DNA from: Sanguibacter antarcticus | GTDB lineage: Bacteria > Actinomycetota > Actinomycetes > Actinomycetales > Cellulomonadaceae | Direction: 5' to 3' | Assembly: GCF_002564005.1 (NCBI RefSeq) | Contig: NZ_PDJG01000001.1 | Span: forward strand, 2,418,001 to 2,482,000 | DNA length: 64,000 nt | In this document: positions 1-8,170 of the stretch, piece after piece | How positions within the stretch are numbered: position 1 is the first letter of the stretch | How the letters are laid out: each line of letters opens with the position of its first letter | Made by a program: the position numbers and the translations under genes | Notes under the pieces: model-generated | What the model saw: only the letters and a program-made list of their open reading frames with translations | Told to the model about the DNA's origin: nothing | The model's database searches: none

Positions 1-1
1 G

Positions 2-88
2 ACCGTCACCTCGCCCCTGTGGTTGGTCCTCTCGCTGGTCTTCCTGCTCGGGGTCCTCGCCGGGGCGTACCGCAGCAGGCGCCGCTAG
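2..88 (+). CDS. C-terminal end of a small membrane protein (partial, 5' end outside window)
   Basis: An open frame enters the window and runs for 28 codons to a TAG at 86-88. It encodes one strongly hydrophobic helix (about 18 residues, rich in Leu and Val) followed by a basic tail ending in Arg-Arg-Arg. This is the layout of the C-terminus of a LapA/DUF1049-type small membrane protein, but a single helix is too little for a family call. Its stop overlaps the stop of the convergent glycosyltransferase gene, so the two genes meet tail to tail. Confidence 0.45.
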   Translation, partial: TVTSPLWLVLSLVFLLGVLAGAYRSRRR

Positions 89-1284
89 CCCCTAGGTGCC
101 GCAGGCGTCTCCGACGTCCCGGCGGCCCCTGCGGCCCGGTAGACGTCGAGGATCTGCGTGCCGATGACGTCGACGTCGAAGCGCGCTGCCGCAGCGACCT
201 GTCGTTCGCTGGCCGCCGCTCGCGCGTCGGCATCGTCGACGAACCGGGCGAGGAGCGCGGCGAAGGCACCGGTGTCGGTCGCATCGACGAGCTGGTCCTC
301 GAGACCGTCCATGACGGTCCGGTAGCCCGGGTTGTCTCCGGCGAGGACCACACCGCGCGACGCCGCGAGCGCTTCAACGACGCTGATGCCGAAGCTCTCG
401 CCGCCGGTGGAGGGCAGCGCCACGATGTCGGCGCCCGCGAGGAGCGCTGCTTTGTCGTCTTCGGTGACGTACCCGACGAGCTCGACCGATCCGCCGAGGT
501 CGTTGTCGCGCACGAGCGCCTGGAGAGCGTCCTTGAGCGGTCCTGTCCCGCCGAGGACGACGTGGACGGGCCGGGTGGTCAGCGCCCGCATCCGGACGAC
601 GGCCCGGAGGAGCTCGATCGCCCCCTTGCGCTCGACGAGCCGGCCGAGGAAGACGATCCGCACCGGGGCGTCGGGCATCAGGGCGTCGGACGCCGGGGCG
701 CTGCTCGTCCTGGCGTGCTCGGCGTCGCGTGCGCGGCTGAAGCGGGAGACCTCGACGGGGTTGCCGATGACCACGGGCTCGACACGGAGCGCCTCGGCGG
801 CGAAGTCGGCAGCGGGACGAGAGACGGCGACGACGCGCGCGAAGCGTCGCAGCTGGCGGCGTTGCACGAGCCCGAGGAGGCGTGTGCCCCACTGCGTGAG
901 GAACGTCCAGGGAAGGATGTGGAACGTCCCGACGACCACGGTCCTGGCCTGTGCACGGGCCACGACCCGGCCGGCGAGCAGCGGGCTGTAGGGCATGTTC
1001 ACGTGCAGGACGTCGAACGGCGTCGCACGCAGGAGGTCGTCGATGCCGCGGGCCGGCGCGGGCAGCGGGATGCCGAGCCGGTTGCCGTTGAAGCGCAGGC
1101 GCAGGTTCCGGGCGAGGGAGTGCACGTTGACGAGGTCGGAGCGTCGCGTCGTGCTCGTGAGGTAGTGCACTTCGTGGCCCTGCGCGGTGAGCCAGGCGCC
1201 GAGGGTGAGGACGTGCTGCTGGACGCCGTCGGGCCGGTCGAGCGAGTCGTCGATGACGAGGCCGATCCGCAGTGTCTCGCTCAC
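85..1284 (-). CDS. GT4-family glycosyltransferase (GT-B fold)
   Basis: A 399-residue glycosyltransferase likely to transfer a nucleotide-activated sugar to a lipid or cell-envelope acceptor on the cytoplasmic face of the membrane. The N-terminal Rossmann half begins RIGLVIDD and carries the PDGVQQHV glycine-turn region and HVNMPYSP. The C-terminal donor-binding half starts at VRIVFLGRLVERKG and contains the GT4 E-x7-E region in GGESFGISVVEALAA, followed by GDNPGYR. The start is GTG at 1284, whose GTGA overlaps the TGA of the upstream dtd gene and implies translational coupling. An upstream in-frame extension exists but lies entirely inside dtd. It resembles phosphatidylinositol mannosyltransferase-like enzymes of actinobacteria, but acceptor and donor cannot be read from sequence. 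Confidence 0.85.
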   Translation of the reverse strand: MSETLRIGLVIDDSLDRPDGVQQHVLTLGAWLTAQGHEVHYLTSTTRRSDLVNVHSLARNLRLRFNGNRLGIPLPAPARGIDDLLRATPFDVLHVNMPYSPLLAGRVVARAQARTVVVGTFHILPWTFLTQWGTRLLGLVQRRQLRRFARVVAVSRPAADFAAEALRVEPVVIGNPVEVSRFSRARDAEHARTSSAPASDALMPDAPVRIVFLGRLVERKGAIELLRAVVRMRALTTRPVHVVLGGTGPLKDALQALVRDNDLGGSVELVGYVTEDDKAALLAGADIVALPSTGGESFGISVVEALAASRGVVLAGDNPGYRTVMDGLEDQLVDATDTGAFAALLARFVDDADARAAASERQVAAAARFDVDVIGTQILDVYRAAGAAGTSETPAAPRG

Positions 1285-1706
1285 GCGTCGAGGATGATCG
1301 TCACGGGGCCGTCGTTGACGAGCTCGACGGCCATGTTCGCCCCGAAGCGGCCGGTCCCGACGCGGAGCCCGCGTCCGCGCAGCGCCTCGACGACGGCGTC
1401 GACGAGCGGTTCTGCGACGTCCCCCTTCGCGGCAGCGTTCCACGAGGGACGACGGCCCTTCTTCGTGTCGGCGTAGAGCGTGAACTGGCTCACGACGAGG
1501 ACGGGGGCACTGATGTCTGCTGCGCCGAGCTCACCGTCGAATATGCGCAGCTCCGCGATCTTGCGGGCGATCGTCTCCACCTCGGTGGGTCCGTCGCCGT
1601 GGGTCACGCCGACGAGCGCGACGAGGCACGGCTCGTCGAACGCCGCGAGCACCTCGGTGTCGACCGTGACGGACGCGCGCGACGCGCGCTGCAGCACCGC
1701 GCGCAC
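1281..1706 (-). CDS. dtd: D-aminoacyl-tRNA deacylase
   Basis: A 141-residue DTD enzyme that hydrolyses D-amino acids (and misattached glycine) from tRNA, a cytosolic proofreading step outside the synthetases. The start MRAVLQRASRASVTV is the family start, SQFTLYAD holds the SQFT motif, and NDGPVTI near the C-terminus is the GPVT cross-subunit motif that forms the active site in the dimer. Length matches the family. It lies between DUF2516 (2-bp gap upstream) and the glycosyltransferase (4-bp overlap downstream), so the three probably share one transcript. Confidence 0.96.
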   Translation of the reverse strand: MRAVLQRASRASVTVDTEVLAAFDEPCLVALVGVTHGDGPTEVETIARKIAELRIFDGELGAADISAPVLVVSQFTLYADTKKGRRPSWNAAAKGDVAEPLVDAVVEALRGRGLRVGTGRFGANMAVELVNDGPVTIILDA

Positions 1707-1707
1707 G

Positions 1708-2052
1708 TCACCACCCGCCGCGGGAGCCGGGTCCCCGGGGTCCGGAGCCTCCGCGGGGGCCGCGCATGCTGCCGAGCGCGGGGCGCACGTCCGTGAGGTA
1801 GATGATCGCCGGGATGACGACGAAGAGCGCCATGAGCCCGAGGTACCCGCCTCCGAGCGGCGGGTAGAGGCCGATGAACCCGAGCGCGACGGCAGCTGCT
1901 AGCACGAGGGACCAGAACGTCTTGGTCTTCTTGCCCGCGCTGACGAAGGCAGCGCCCGGTCGGCGCAGGGCGTCGACGAGGGCGAAGACCTCGGAGGCGA
2001 AGAGGACCACGGTGATGAGGCCCAGGAGGTAGAACTGGAGGTCGGCGAACAT
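1708..2052 (-). CDS. DUF2516 family membrane protein
   Basis: A 114-residue actinobacterial membrane protein. It has two clear hydrophobic segments near residues 5-25 and 47-63 and a third around 70-88. The pattern of a DALRRPGAAF motif after the first helix, followed by a K/T-rich loop and an FW aromatic pair, is characteristic of DUF2516. The last 25 residues are Gly/Arg/Pro-rich and probably disordered. Function is unknown. It directly precedes dtd on the same strand, suggesting an operon, and its ATG is unambiguous. Confidence 0.8.
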   Translation of the reverse strand: MFADLQFYLLGLITVVLFASEVFALVDALRRPGAAFVSAGKKTKTFWSLVLAAAVALGFIGLYPPLGGGYLGLMALFVVIPAIIYLTDVRPALGSMRGPRGGSGPRGPGSRGGW

Positions 2053-2106
2053 GCTGACAGCCTATGCGGTCCGGCCTGCCGGGCGTGGTCTCGTCCCACG
2101 GGGTCC

Positions 2107-3228
2107 CTACATCGGGGCGAGGGCGTCGCGAGCCTCGTCTGGCTCGACGCCGGCTGCCTCGGCGAGGTCCACGATCGCGGAGCGCAGGATGAGGATGAGC
2201 GACTGCACCTGCCAGTTGCCGCTGCCGAGGAGCCCGGGGTCCGCCTGGCCTGCGACCTCGAGGATGAGCTCCCGGGCCCGTCTGGGCTCCCGTCCCGCTG
2301 CGACGTCCTCGGCCAGCTCGCGGGTCGCTGCACCGAGGTGGTCGAGGACGTCGGCGAGGTGCTCGATCTCTTGGCCGGCGGGCACGGAGAGGGCGCGACG
2401 GGCGATGACCCGCACGGTCCGCATCGTCCGGTCGACGAGCACGGCTGTCCGGAGCAGCTCGGTGAGCTCCTTGCGGTACCTGCGGCCGTTCGCTGTGACC
2501 CGGGCGGTGGAGAGCGCGGAGCGTGCCGCGGCCTGCCACTCGTCGAGCGCGGGCTCGGACGCCCGTCCGCGGATCAGGGCACGCTCCTGGTCGTCGCGAT
2601 CGCCGGAGCGCACCCCGGTGGCGATCGACTCGAAGGTGCTCGCGAGCTCGACGAGGCCCTCCCCGCCGATCCGCCGCGGGACGTGCCGAGGATCGCCCGG
2701 AGTGAGGGCTGTGGCGACGGCGGCGACGGCAGCACCGACGAGCGCGTCGGTCCAGCGGCCCAGCCCGCCCCCTGTGGACGCGAGCGGCAGACCGATGATG
2801 ACGATCGCCTGGACCCCCGCCTGGGTGGTCATGAGCGCGCCGCGGTCGATGAACCGGGCGATGAGCGCCGAGAGCCCGAGGACGAGGCCGATCTGCCACG
2901 CGCCGGTGCCGATCCGGCCGACGAGCACCTCGCCGAGGCCGACCCCGAGGGTGACACCGATCCCGAGCTCGATGACGCGGCGGACGTCACGGTCGGCGGT
3001 GAACCCGAGGCAGATCCACGCGCACACAGGAGCGAAGAAGGGGTACTGGTGACCGAACATCCAGTAGGCGAGCGCATACGAGACGGTGACCGCGATCGAC
3101 GCGCCGACGACGGGCAGCGCTGCTGAACGAACACGGGAGCGCCCCTGCCGCGCTCGGCTGCGGACGAGGAACGAGGCCCGGGCCCGCCGGGACACGACGC
3201 GGACCTCGTCGTCGTCCGGCGTCCCCAT
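2107..3228 (-). CDS. FUSC / aromatic-acid exporter family membrane protein
   Basis: A 373-residue protein of the FUSC/ArAE exporter type. About six hydrophobic segments fill residues 40-190 and include YALAYWMFGHQYPFFAPVCA, a glycine-rich TLGVGLGEVLVG turn and a TTQAGVQAI helix. They are followed by a long cytoplasmic helical region (about 200-373) rich in Arg, Glu and Ala. Family members export aromatic acids or similar compounds; the substrate here is unknown. I chose the ATG at 3228 (MGTPDDDE) over an upstream in-frame start at 3285, because a GGTGA-like ribosome site sits just before it and the extra 19 residues look non-coding. The protein is about half the length of E. coli AaeB, as is common for actinobacterial members. 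Confidence 0.8.
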   Translation of the reverse strand: MGTPDDDEVRVVSRRARASFLVRSRARQGRSRVRSAALPVVGASIAVTVSYALAYWMFGHQYPFFAPVCAWICLGFTADRDVRRVIELGIGVTLGVGLGEVLVGRIGTGAWQIGLVLGLSALIARFIDRGALMTTQAGVQAIVIIGLPLASTGGGLGRWTDALVGAAVAAVATALTPGDPRHVPRRIGGEGLVELASTFESIATGVRSGDRDDQERALIRGRASEPALDEWQAAARSALSTARVTANGRRYRKELTELLRTAVLVDRTMRTVRVIARRALSVPAGQEIEHLADVLDHLGAATRELAEDVAAGREPRRARELILEVAGQADPGLLGSGNWQVQSLILILRSAIVDLAEAAGVEPDEARDALAPM

Positions 3229-3294
3229 CAGGTCACCGCCTCGCCTGCGCAGCACGCAGGCGGGACGTCCCGAACGGTGCAGCACCGCGAGCGG

Positions 3295-4404
3295 TCAACG
3301 GGGAGAGAGCCCACGTGCCACCGGTCCGCGCGGGGCGGGGCGGTCGGTGGACACGCCTTCTCCCGGCACGACGACCTCCTGGCCTGCTGCGACGGCACCA
3401 CCGTCGCACGCGACCGAGAGGTCCACGTCGACCGGCGCGCTGCGCTTGATGACCGCGAGCGCGATCGGACCGTCTTCGTGGTGGCGGGCGACCGAGGTGA
3501 CGGTTCCGACGACCCGGTCTCCTGCCTCGACCTCGGCGCCGCGCTCGGGCAGCAGGTGGCCGGACCCGTCGAGGTGCGCCATGACGAGGCGTCGTGGTGG
3601 TCGGCCGAGGTTGTGCACGCGCGCCACCGTCTCTTGCCCGCGGTAGCAGCCCTTGTGCAGGTGGACGGCGGTGCGCAGCCAGTCGAGCTCGTGCGGGATC
3701 GTCTTGTGGTCGACCTCGGTCGCGAGCCGTGGACGCCATGCGGCGACGCGCAGCGCCTCGCTCGCCCAGGTGCCTGCGAGCCGCCATCCGGCGGCCTCGC
3801 GTGCGGCGACCGCGTCGAGCAGGTCGGCGCGGGGCACGAGGACCTGGCGCCAGGGGCGGTCGGAGCCCGGGTGCTCGTCGTCGGCGGGTCCGTAGCGGGT
3901 CCCGCCCGGTCCGGTCGTGGGCCAGGGGTCACGCCACGTCACGGGCTCCCCCTCGGCGGCCTCGGCGTCGACGGGCTCGCCGAGCACGGCCCACTGCTCG
4001 GTGACGTCGGCGATCTCGACGCGCAGGGCGAACTTCATCCGCTGGAGCCACGCCGTGAGCGTCGGTGCGTTCGCCGCCTCGGTGACGAGCCAGGTGGTCT
4101 CTCCGTCGTCGACCACTCCTGCTGCGTGCTCGATGTGGCCTTTCGGGGACAGCACGAGCGTCTCGGTGGACACGCGCGGTGCGAGGCCGGTGAGCTCTTG
4201 GGTGGAGATGGAGTGCAGCCACGTCAGCCGGTCGGGGCCGGTCACGGTGACGACGCCGAGGTGCGAGAGGTCGACGACCGCGCCGCCCTGGACGAGGGCG
4301 CGTTGCTCGGCGGTGGGGTCCCCGTAGTGCCAGGCGACCCCCTCGTCCGGACCGGCCGCAGCGACCGCTCCGTGGCGGGTGAGCAGGGGGCTGCGGTACG
4401 TCAT
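3295..4404 (-). CDS. ygfZ: YgfZ/GcvT-domain folate-binding iron-sulfur cluster repair protein
   Basis: A 369-residue YgfZ-type protein, a GcvT paralogue that binds folate and supports assembly or repair of certain [4Fe-4S] enzymes. The diagnostic K-G-C-x-G-Q-E motif is present as KGCYRGQETVARVHN at about residue 250, together with an N-terminal VVDLSHLGVVTVTGPDR barrel and a C-terminal beta domain. Start and length fit the family. It lies 1 bp downstream of the nitrobindin-like gene on the opposite side of a compact minus-strand group, and both genes concern redox or metal cofactors. Confidence 0.93.
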   Translation of the reverse strand: MTYRSPLLTRHGAVAAAGPDEGVAWHYGDPTAEQRALVQGGAVVDLSHLGVVTVTGPDRLTWLHSISTQELTGLAPRVSTETLVLSPKGHIEHAAGVVDDGETTWLVTEAANAPTLTAWLQRMKFALRVEIADVTEQWAVLGEPVDAEAAEGEPVTWRDPWPTTGPGGTRYGPADDEHPGSDRPWRQVLVPRADLLDAVAAREAAGWRLAGTWASEALRVAAWRPRLATEVDHKTIPHELDWLRTAVHLHKGCYRGQETVARVHNLGRPPRRLVMAHLDGSGHLLPERGAEVEAGDRVVGTVTSVARHHEDGPIALAVIKRSAPVDVDLSVACDGGAVAAGQEVVVPGEGVSTDRPAPRGPVARGLSPR

Positions 4405-4405
4405 G

Positions 4406-4981
4406 TCAGGTGTCCAGTCGAGTGAGGTTCGCTGAGGCGTAGGACTGCAGGGGCTGTCCGAAGGCGGCGAGCTCCCACACCCACATGAGCTGTCCTTCGA
4501 CGAGGCCGTAGAGGCGGTTCGAGGCTGTGACCTCGACCGACGTGGCCGTGCGGGCGACGAGGTCGCTCACGAGGTCGACGCGCCCGTTGCCCACTGCGCC
4601 GAGGTAGAGGGTCAGCCGGCCAGCAGGATCGACGAGCATGACCTCGAGCGGCGTCCGCCCCTCGGGAAGGTCGTCTGGCGTCTCGGGCGGCACCCGCCAG
4701 TAGCCGGTCTCGGTGGACCAGATCTCCAGCTCGTCGATCTGGGCCGCGGCGACGCCGGTCCAGTCGTCGGGCACCGTCTCGGGCACCTGGGGCGCCACGA
4801 GCCGGATCGTCGACGTGTAGCGCAGGTAGGGCCCGCCGTCGTGGTCGAAGGTGACGTCTTGGACGAAGGCTGCCTCGTCGATGCCGGGATAGGCGATGAC
4901 GCCTTCGCCGCGCCACGAGCCGACGAGCCACGCGAGCGGGTAGACCTCCGGCGCAAGACCGTCGGGGAGAGCGAACGCCAC
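4406..4981 (-). CDS. Nitrobindin-like beta-barrel protein lacking the heme-ligand histidine
   Basis: A 191-residue member of the nitrobindin / DUF1794 (THAP4-like, FABP-type) family. Typical members are ten-stranded barrels that bind ferric heme and isomerise peroxynitrite. The N-terminal family motif appears as LVGSWRGEG and the C-terminal signature as LYGLVEGQLMWVWELAAFGQ. In typical members the residue after 'GQPLQ-x' is the proximal heme histidine; here the stretch reads GQPLQSYASANL, with Tyr in that place. I chose the GTG at 4981, 2 bp after the TGA of the 37-residue gene and with AAGGG upstream; a longer frame to 5032 would run through that gene. Heme binding is therefore doubtful, as in the 'ferric nitrobindin-like' subgroup. 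Confidence 0.85.
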   Translation of the reverse strand: MAFALPDGLAPEVYPLAWLVGSWRGEGVIAYPGIDEAAFVQDVTFDHDGGPYLRYTSTIRLVAPQVPETVPDDWTGVAAAQIDELEIWSTETGYWRVPPETPDDLPEGRTPLEVMLVDPAGRLTLYLGAVGNGRVDLVSDLVARTATSVEVTASNRLYGLVEGQLMWVWELAAFGQPLQSYASANLTRLDT

Positions 4982-4983
4982 GG

Positions 4984-5097
4984 TCAGCGCTGGCCCTTGA
5001 AGAGCTTGTAGACCACATAGCCGGAGAACCACGTGATGGTCAGCGTCGCTGCGATCAGCAGTCCGAGGAAGATCGACTCGATGATGTGCACGTCCAT
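4984..5097 (-). CDS. Small single-pass membrane protein, 37 residues
   Basis: A 38-codon gene too short for most gene callers. Starting at ATG 5097 it encodes MDVHIIESIFLGLLIA, continues through one hydrophobic helix to FSGYVVYKLFKGQR, and stops at 4984-4986. The helix followed by a basic tail indicates a single-span membrane protein. The 2-bp spacing to the nitrobindin-like gene points to translational coupling. Codon use is like the neighbouring genes, with G/C in nearly all third positions. Function is unknown. A homologue in the same position in related genomes would confirm it. Confidence 0.7.
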   Translation of the reverse strand: MDVHIIESIFLGLLIAATLTITWFSGYVVYKLFKGQR

Positions 5098-5129
5098 GCC
5101 GTCATCCTACGTCGGGATAGCCTGACCGC

Positions 5130-5513
5130 ATGAGCGAGCCAGATTCGACTGCGTCACAGCGCCTCGTCATCAAGTCCACAGGTGGGACGACGACGCCCGA
5201 GACCACCAACCAGGCGTTCACCGTCGCCGCCGCCGCCCTCGCCGCGGGCGTCGAGGTGAGCGTGTGGCTCACCGGGGAGTCTTCCTGGTTCGCCGTCCCG
5301 GGGCGGGCCGACGAGCTCGTCGTCGAGCACGCGGTGGCGATACGAGACCTGCTCTCGGTGGTCCTCGAGGCCGGGACCCTGACCGTCTGTACCCAGTGCG
5401 CCGTCCGGCGCGGCATCGACGCGACCGACCTCCTCCCGGGCGTCCGCATCGCGGGCGCGTCGACCTTCGTCGAAGAGATCATGGTCCCGGGGACCCAGGC
5501 GCTCGTCTACTGA
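5130..5513 (+). CDS. DsrE/DsrF-like family protein
   Basis: A 127-residue protein with the DsrE-like alpha/beta fold: LVIKSTGGTTTPE at the first strand and nucleotide-like loop, NQAFTVAAAALAAGVEVSVW helix and strand, and a C-terminal VRIAGASTFVEEI. Family members act in sulfur relay or as peroxiredoxin-like oligomers. A C-x-x-C pair (TVCTQCAVRRG, about residues 87-90) lies where DsrE/TusD proteins carry their reactive cysteine, so thiol chemistry is plausible. The gene diverges from the 37-residue protein across a 32-bp gap and appears to be transcribed alone. Confidence 0.82.
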   Translation: MSEPDSTASQRLVIKSTGGTTTPETTNQAFTVAAAALAAGVEVSVWLTGESSWFAVPGRADELVVEHAVAIRDLLSVVLEAGTLTVCTQCAVRRGIDATDLLPGVRIAGASTFVEEIMVPGTQALVY

Positions 5514-5559
5514 CTGCCGCACGCCCGCACGCCCAAGAATGCGCTGGTGCGCCAGCGCG

Positions 5560-6294
5560 CTACGACACGAGGATGCGGCCGACCACGTAGACGAGGATCC
5601 CGCCGACGGCGACGGGGAGCACGATCGCCGCGAGCGCCGCACGCGGGCGCCCCAGCTCGGGCAGCCGGTGGAAGAGCGCCTGCAGGGACACGACGAGCAC
5701 GCCCGTGACGATCCCTGTCCACACCCCGCTGATCGAGGCCATGTCGGGGATCACCTTCGCGACACCCACACCGGTCGCGACCGCCGCGACGACCGTGGCG
5801 ACGACGTTGGGCAGCCCGCGCAGGCGAGAGGCCGAGACCGCGGACGCTGCAGCGATAGACACGGCGCAGCTGAGCACGAGGGACGTCCCGCCGTCGGTCT
5901 TGTACGCCGAGATCCATCCGGCCGCGGAGACAGCGACGACGAGGCCGCTCACCCCGCCGACGAGGGACTCGACGAGGCGTTCCCGACCGTCCCCGCGCAG
6001 GAGCTCGTTGATGAACGCGAGGAGCACCCCCATGGCCAGGACGAGCGGGAGGTTGCGCAGCCACGGCTCGCTGTAGGTTGCCTGCGCAGAGCCGAGAGCG
6101 CCGAGGCCGGCGAGCACGACGACGAAGAACGTACCGCCCGGGGTCGGGAGCCCGAGGAGCGGCGACCAGCCGACCGCGAAGAGGACCACGAGGACGGCGA
6201 CGACCGCGAGCAGGGGCACGGAACCGAGGTAGGCGCCACCAGCGATCGCGGCCGCAGCACACGCCGTGGCGACAGCACGCGTCGAGAGATTCAC
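5560..6294 (-). CDS. Conserved integral membrane protein, function unknown
   Basis: A 244-residue, almost entirely hydrophobic protein with about seven or eight membrane segments, for example around residues 22-45, 54-70, 83-100, 112-130, 142-158, 163-180, 190-210 and 220-242. The start is a GTG at 6294 (MNLSTRAVAT). I do not recognise a transporter signature. Similar unannotated proteins sit next to glnR-type regulators in actinobacteria, but that placement is from memory. It diverges from the GlnR gene, so the 150-bp region between them must hold both promoters. Confidence 0.65.
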   Translation of the reverse strand: MNLSTRAVATACAAAAIAGGAYLGSVPLLAVVAVLVVLFAVGWSPLLGLPTPGGTFFVVVLAGLGALGSAQATYSEPWLRNLPLVLAMGVLLAFINELLRGDGRERLVESLVGGVSGLVVAVSAAGWISAYKTDGGTSLVLSCAVSIAAASAVSASRLRGLPNVVATVVAAVATGVGVAKVIPDMASISGVWTGIVTGVLVVSLQALFHRLPELGRPRAALAAIVLPVAVGGILVYVVGRILVS

Positions 6295-6444
6295 AGTGCG
6301 AGTGTCCCAGATACTGCGCGTGCACCCGAACTGTGCGCGCGCACGTGGGAGAATCCAGTCGTGAGCGGACCCACCCCCCTACCATCTGGCAGGCCGGACG
6401 GCCGCCACAGTACTGAGACTGCCGTCTGAGAAGGAGGTGACCCC

Positions 6445-7227
6445 ATGGCCGAGCTGCTGCTCCTGACGCCCTCCGCGGGCGGTTCAGCACAGGTGCTCCC
6501 CGCGCTGGGACTGCTCACCCACCGTATCCGGGTCCTGCCCATGGAACCGTCCGCGCTCGTCGACGCACCCGATGCGGACGTCGTCCTGCTGGACGCCCGC
6601 CGCGACCTCGTCGGCGCTCGCACGACGTGCCGCCTCCTGCGCGCCACGGGCCTGACCGTCCCGCTCGTCCTCATCCTCACCGAGGGCGGCCTCATGGTCA
6701 TCACCGCAGAGTGGGGTGCCGACGACCTGCTCCTCGACAGCGCGACCCCTGCGGAGGTCGATGCCCGCCTGCGCCTCGCCCGGGAGCGCAGCACGCACCG
6801 CAGCGCGAACGACCAGCCGGACGAGATCTCGTCCGGCGAGCTGAACATCGACGCAGGCGGGTACACGGCCAGGCTGCGCGGCGTGCCGCTCGACCTCACG
6901 TACAAGGAGTTCGAGCTGCTCAAGTACCTGGTGCAGCACCCAGGGCGGGTCTTCACCCGTGCGCAGCTCCTCCAGGAGGTGTGGGGCTACGACTACTACG
7001 GGGGCACCCGCACGGTCGACGTCCACGTGCGTCGTCTGCGGGCCAAGCTCGGGCCGGAGTACGACCAGCTCATCGGTACGGTCCGCAACGTCGGGTACCG
7101 CTTCGACGCACCGAAGGACCGCCGCGCGGCACAGGCTGCGGACGCGATCGCCCACGGGGTCGCGGACGCGGCGCTCGCCGCGCTGCCGGACGACGACTCT
7201 CCCGAGCCTCTCGGGCTCGCACAGTGA
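6445..7227 (+). CDS. glnR: GlnR-type OmpR-family orphan response regulator
   Basis: A 260-residue winged-helix regulator matching actinobacterial GlnR, the global regulator of nitrogen assimilation. The receiver-like N-terminus (about 1-110) keeps the phospho-site region [10 protein letters not shown] but, as in GlnR, lacks the full acidic pocket of a phosphorylatable receiver. The DNA-binding half (about 130-225) contains [20 protein letters not shown] and [15 protein letters not shown] with the recognition helix, then [11 protein letters not shown]. The C-terminal tail of about 30 residues is Ala-rich. An exceptionally strong ribosome site, AAGGAGGTGA at about 6430-6439, fixes the ATG. No partner kinase is adjacent, consistent with an orphan regulator. 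Confidence 0.9.
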   Translation: MAELLLLTPSAGGSAQVLPALGLLTHRIRVLPMEPSALVDAPDADVVLLDARRDLVGARTTCRLLRATGLTVPLVLILTEGGLMVITAEWGADDLLLDSATPAEVDARLRLARERSTHRSANDQPDEISSGELNIDAGGYTARLRGVPLDLTYKEFELLKYLVQHPGRVFTRAQLLQEVWGYDYYGGTRTVDVHVRRLRAKLGPEYDQLIGTVRNVGYRFDAPKDRRAAQAADAIAHGVADAALAALPDDDSPEPLGLAQ

Positions 7228-7240
7228 GACCTGCTCCCCG

Positions 7241-8170
7241 ATGACCGCGGACTATACGGACGTCCTGATCCCGGGCCCGTGGCGGCACGAGTTCGTCCCC
7301 GCGAACGGGGCCCGCTTCCATGTCGCGCTCGCGGGCCCGGACGACCGCCAGGCCCCGCTCGTCATGCTCTTGCACTCGTTCCCCCAGTTCTGGTGGGCGT
7401 GGCGGCACCAGATCGCGGCGCTGGGCGACGCCGGCTATCGCGTGGCGGCGATGGACCTGCGCGGCACCGGTGCGTCGGACAAGCCGCCGCTCGGCTACGA
7501 CGTCCCCTCGCGGACCCGTGACGTGGCCGGAGTCGTCCGTTCTCTCGGTGCCGAGCGCGCCGTCGTGGTCGGCCACGGTCTGGGCGGGTCGGTGGCGTGG
7601 TCCATGGCTACGCTCCAACCGGTGGTGACGTCGGCCGTCGCGGCGCTCGCGGCTCCGCACCCTGCACGGTTGCACGTCTCCTTGCGCTCGCTCCTCACGC
7701 GGCGCGGCGTCGCCCGCCTCGCCCAGCTCCAGGTGCCGTTCCTCCCGGAGCGCTCCCTCACGCAGACCGACCTGCTCGGCCAGCTCCTGCGGGAGTGGGG
7801 GGCGACCGCGTGGTCGGACGGGGTCGTCGACACCTACCGCACGGCGCTCCAGGTCCCGTTCGCGGTGCACAACTCGCTCGAGGCCCTGCGGTGGTACGCC
7901 AGCGCCATGCCTTCAGGCTCCGGCCGTCGGTACCTCTCCGCCGTGCGTGCTCCGATCTCGGTGCCGGCGCTGCAGATCCACGGTGAGCGCGACGGGCTCT
8001 TCCGTGCCGACCTCGCCGACGTGGACAGCACCGCGCTGTGCAAGGACCTGCGGTTCGAGCTCGTCGCCGGTGCCGGGCACTTTCTCCCGGAGGAGGCCCC
8101 GGACCTCGTCACCGAGATCCTTCTCGAGTGGCTCGAGACCGTCGCCGGCGGCGGCGTCAGCCGGTCTTGA
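7241..8170 (+). CDS. Alpha/beta hydrolase fold protein with a substituted nucleophile
   Basis: A 309-residue alpha/beta hydrolase resembling epoxide-hydrolase/haloalkane-dehalogenase relatives. The oxyanion-side motif is [12 protein letters not shown], the [11 protein letters not shown] loop follows, the acid is in IHGERDGLF and the histidine is in [13 protein letters not shown]. The nucleophile elbow, normally G-H-S/D-x-G-G, reads [12 protein letters not shown], so the nucleophile position is glycine (codon ggt at about 7575-7577). The enzyme may be catalytically dead or use another chemistry. The ATG at 7241 lies 13 bp after the glnR stop; a longer frame from 6959 is the out-of-frame glnR reading. 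The 3' end overlaps convergent nth by 14 bp. Confidence 0.8.
   Translation: MTADYTDVLIPGPWRHEFVPANGARFHVALAGPDDRQAPLVMLLHSFPQFWWAWRHQIAALGDAGYRVAAMDLRGTGASDKPPLGYDVPSRTRDVAGVVRSLGAERAVVVGHGLGGSVAWSMATLQPVVTSAVAALAAPHPARLHVSLRSLLTRRGVARLAQLQVPFLPERSLTQTDLLGQLLREWGATAWSDGVVDTYRTALQVPFAVHNSLEALRWYASAMPSGSGRRYLSAVRAPISVPALQIHGERDGLFRADLADVDSTALCKDLRFELVAGAGHFLPEEAPDLVTEILLEWLETVAGGGVSRS

Noticed and set aside
19..1476. Long plus-strand frame of 485 codons
   Set aside because: It is the antisense reading of the glycosyltransferase and dtd genes; its product is Arg/Glu/Asp/Gly-rich without domains. The minus-strand genes have motifs and ribosome-coupled spacing.
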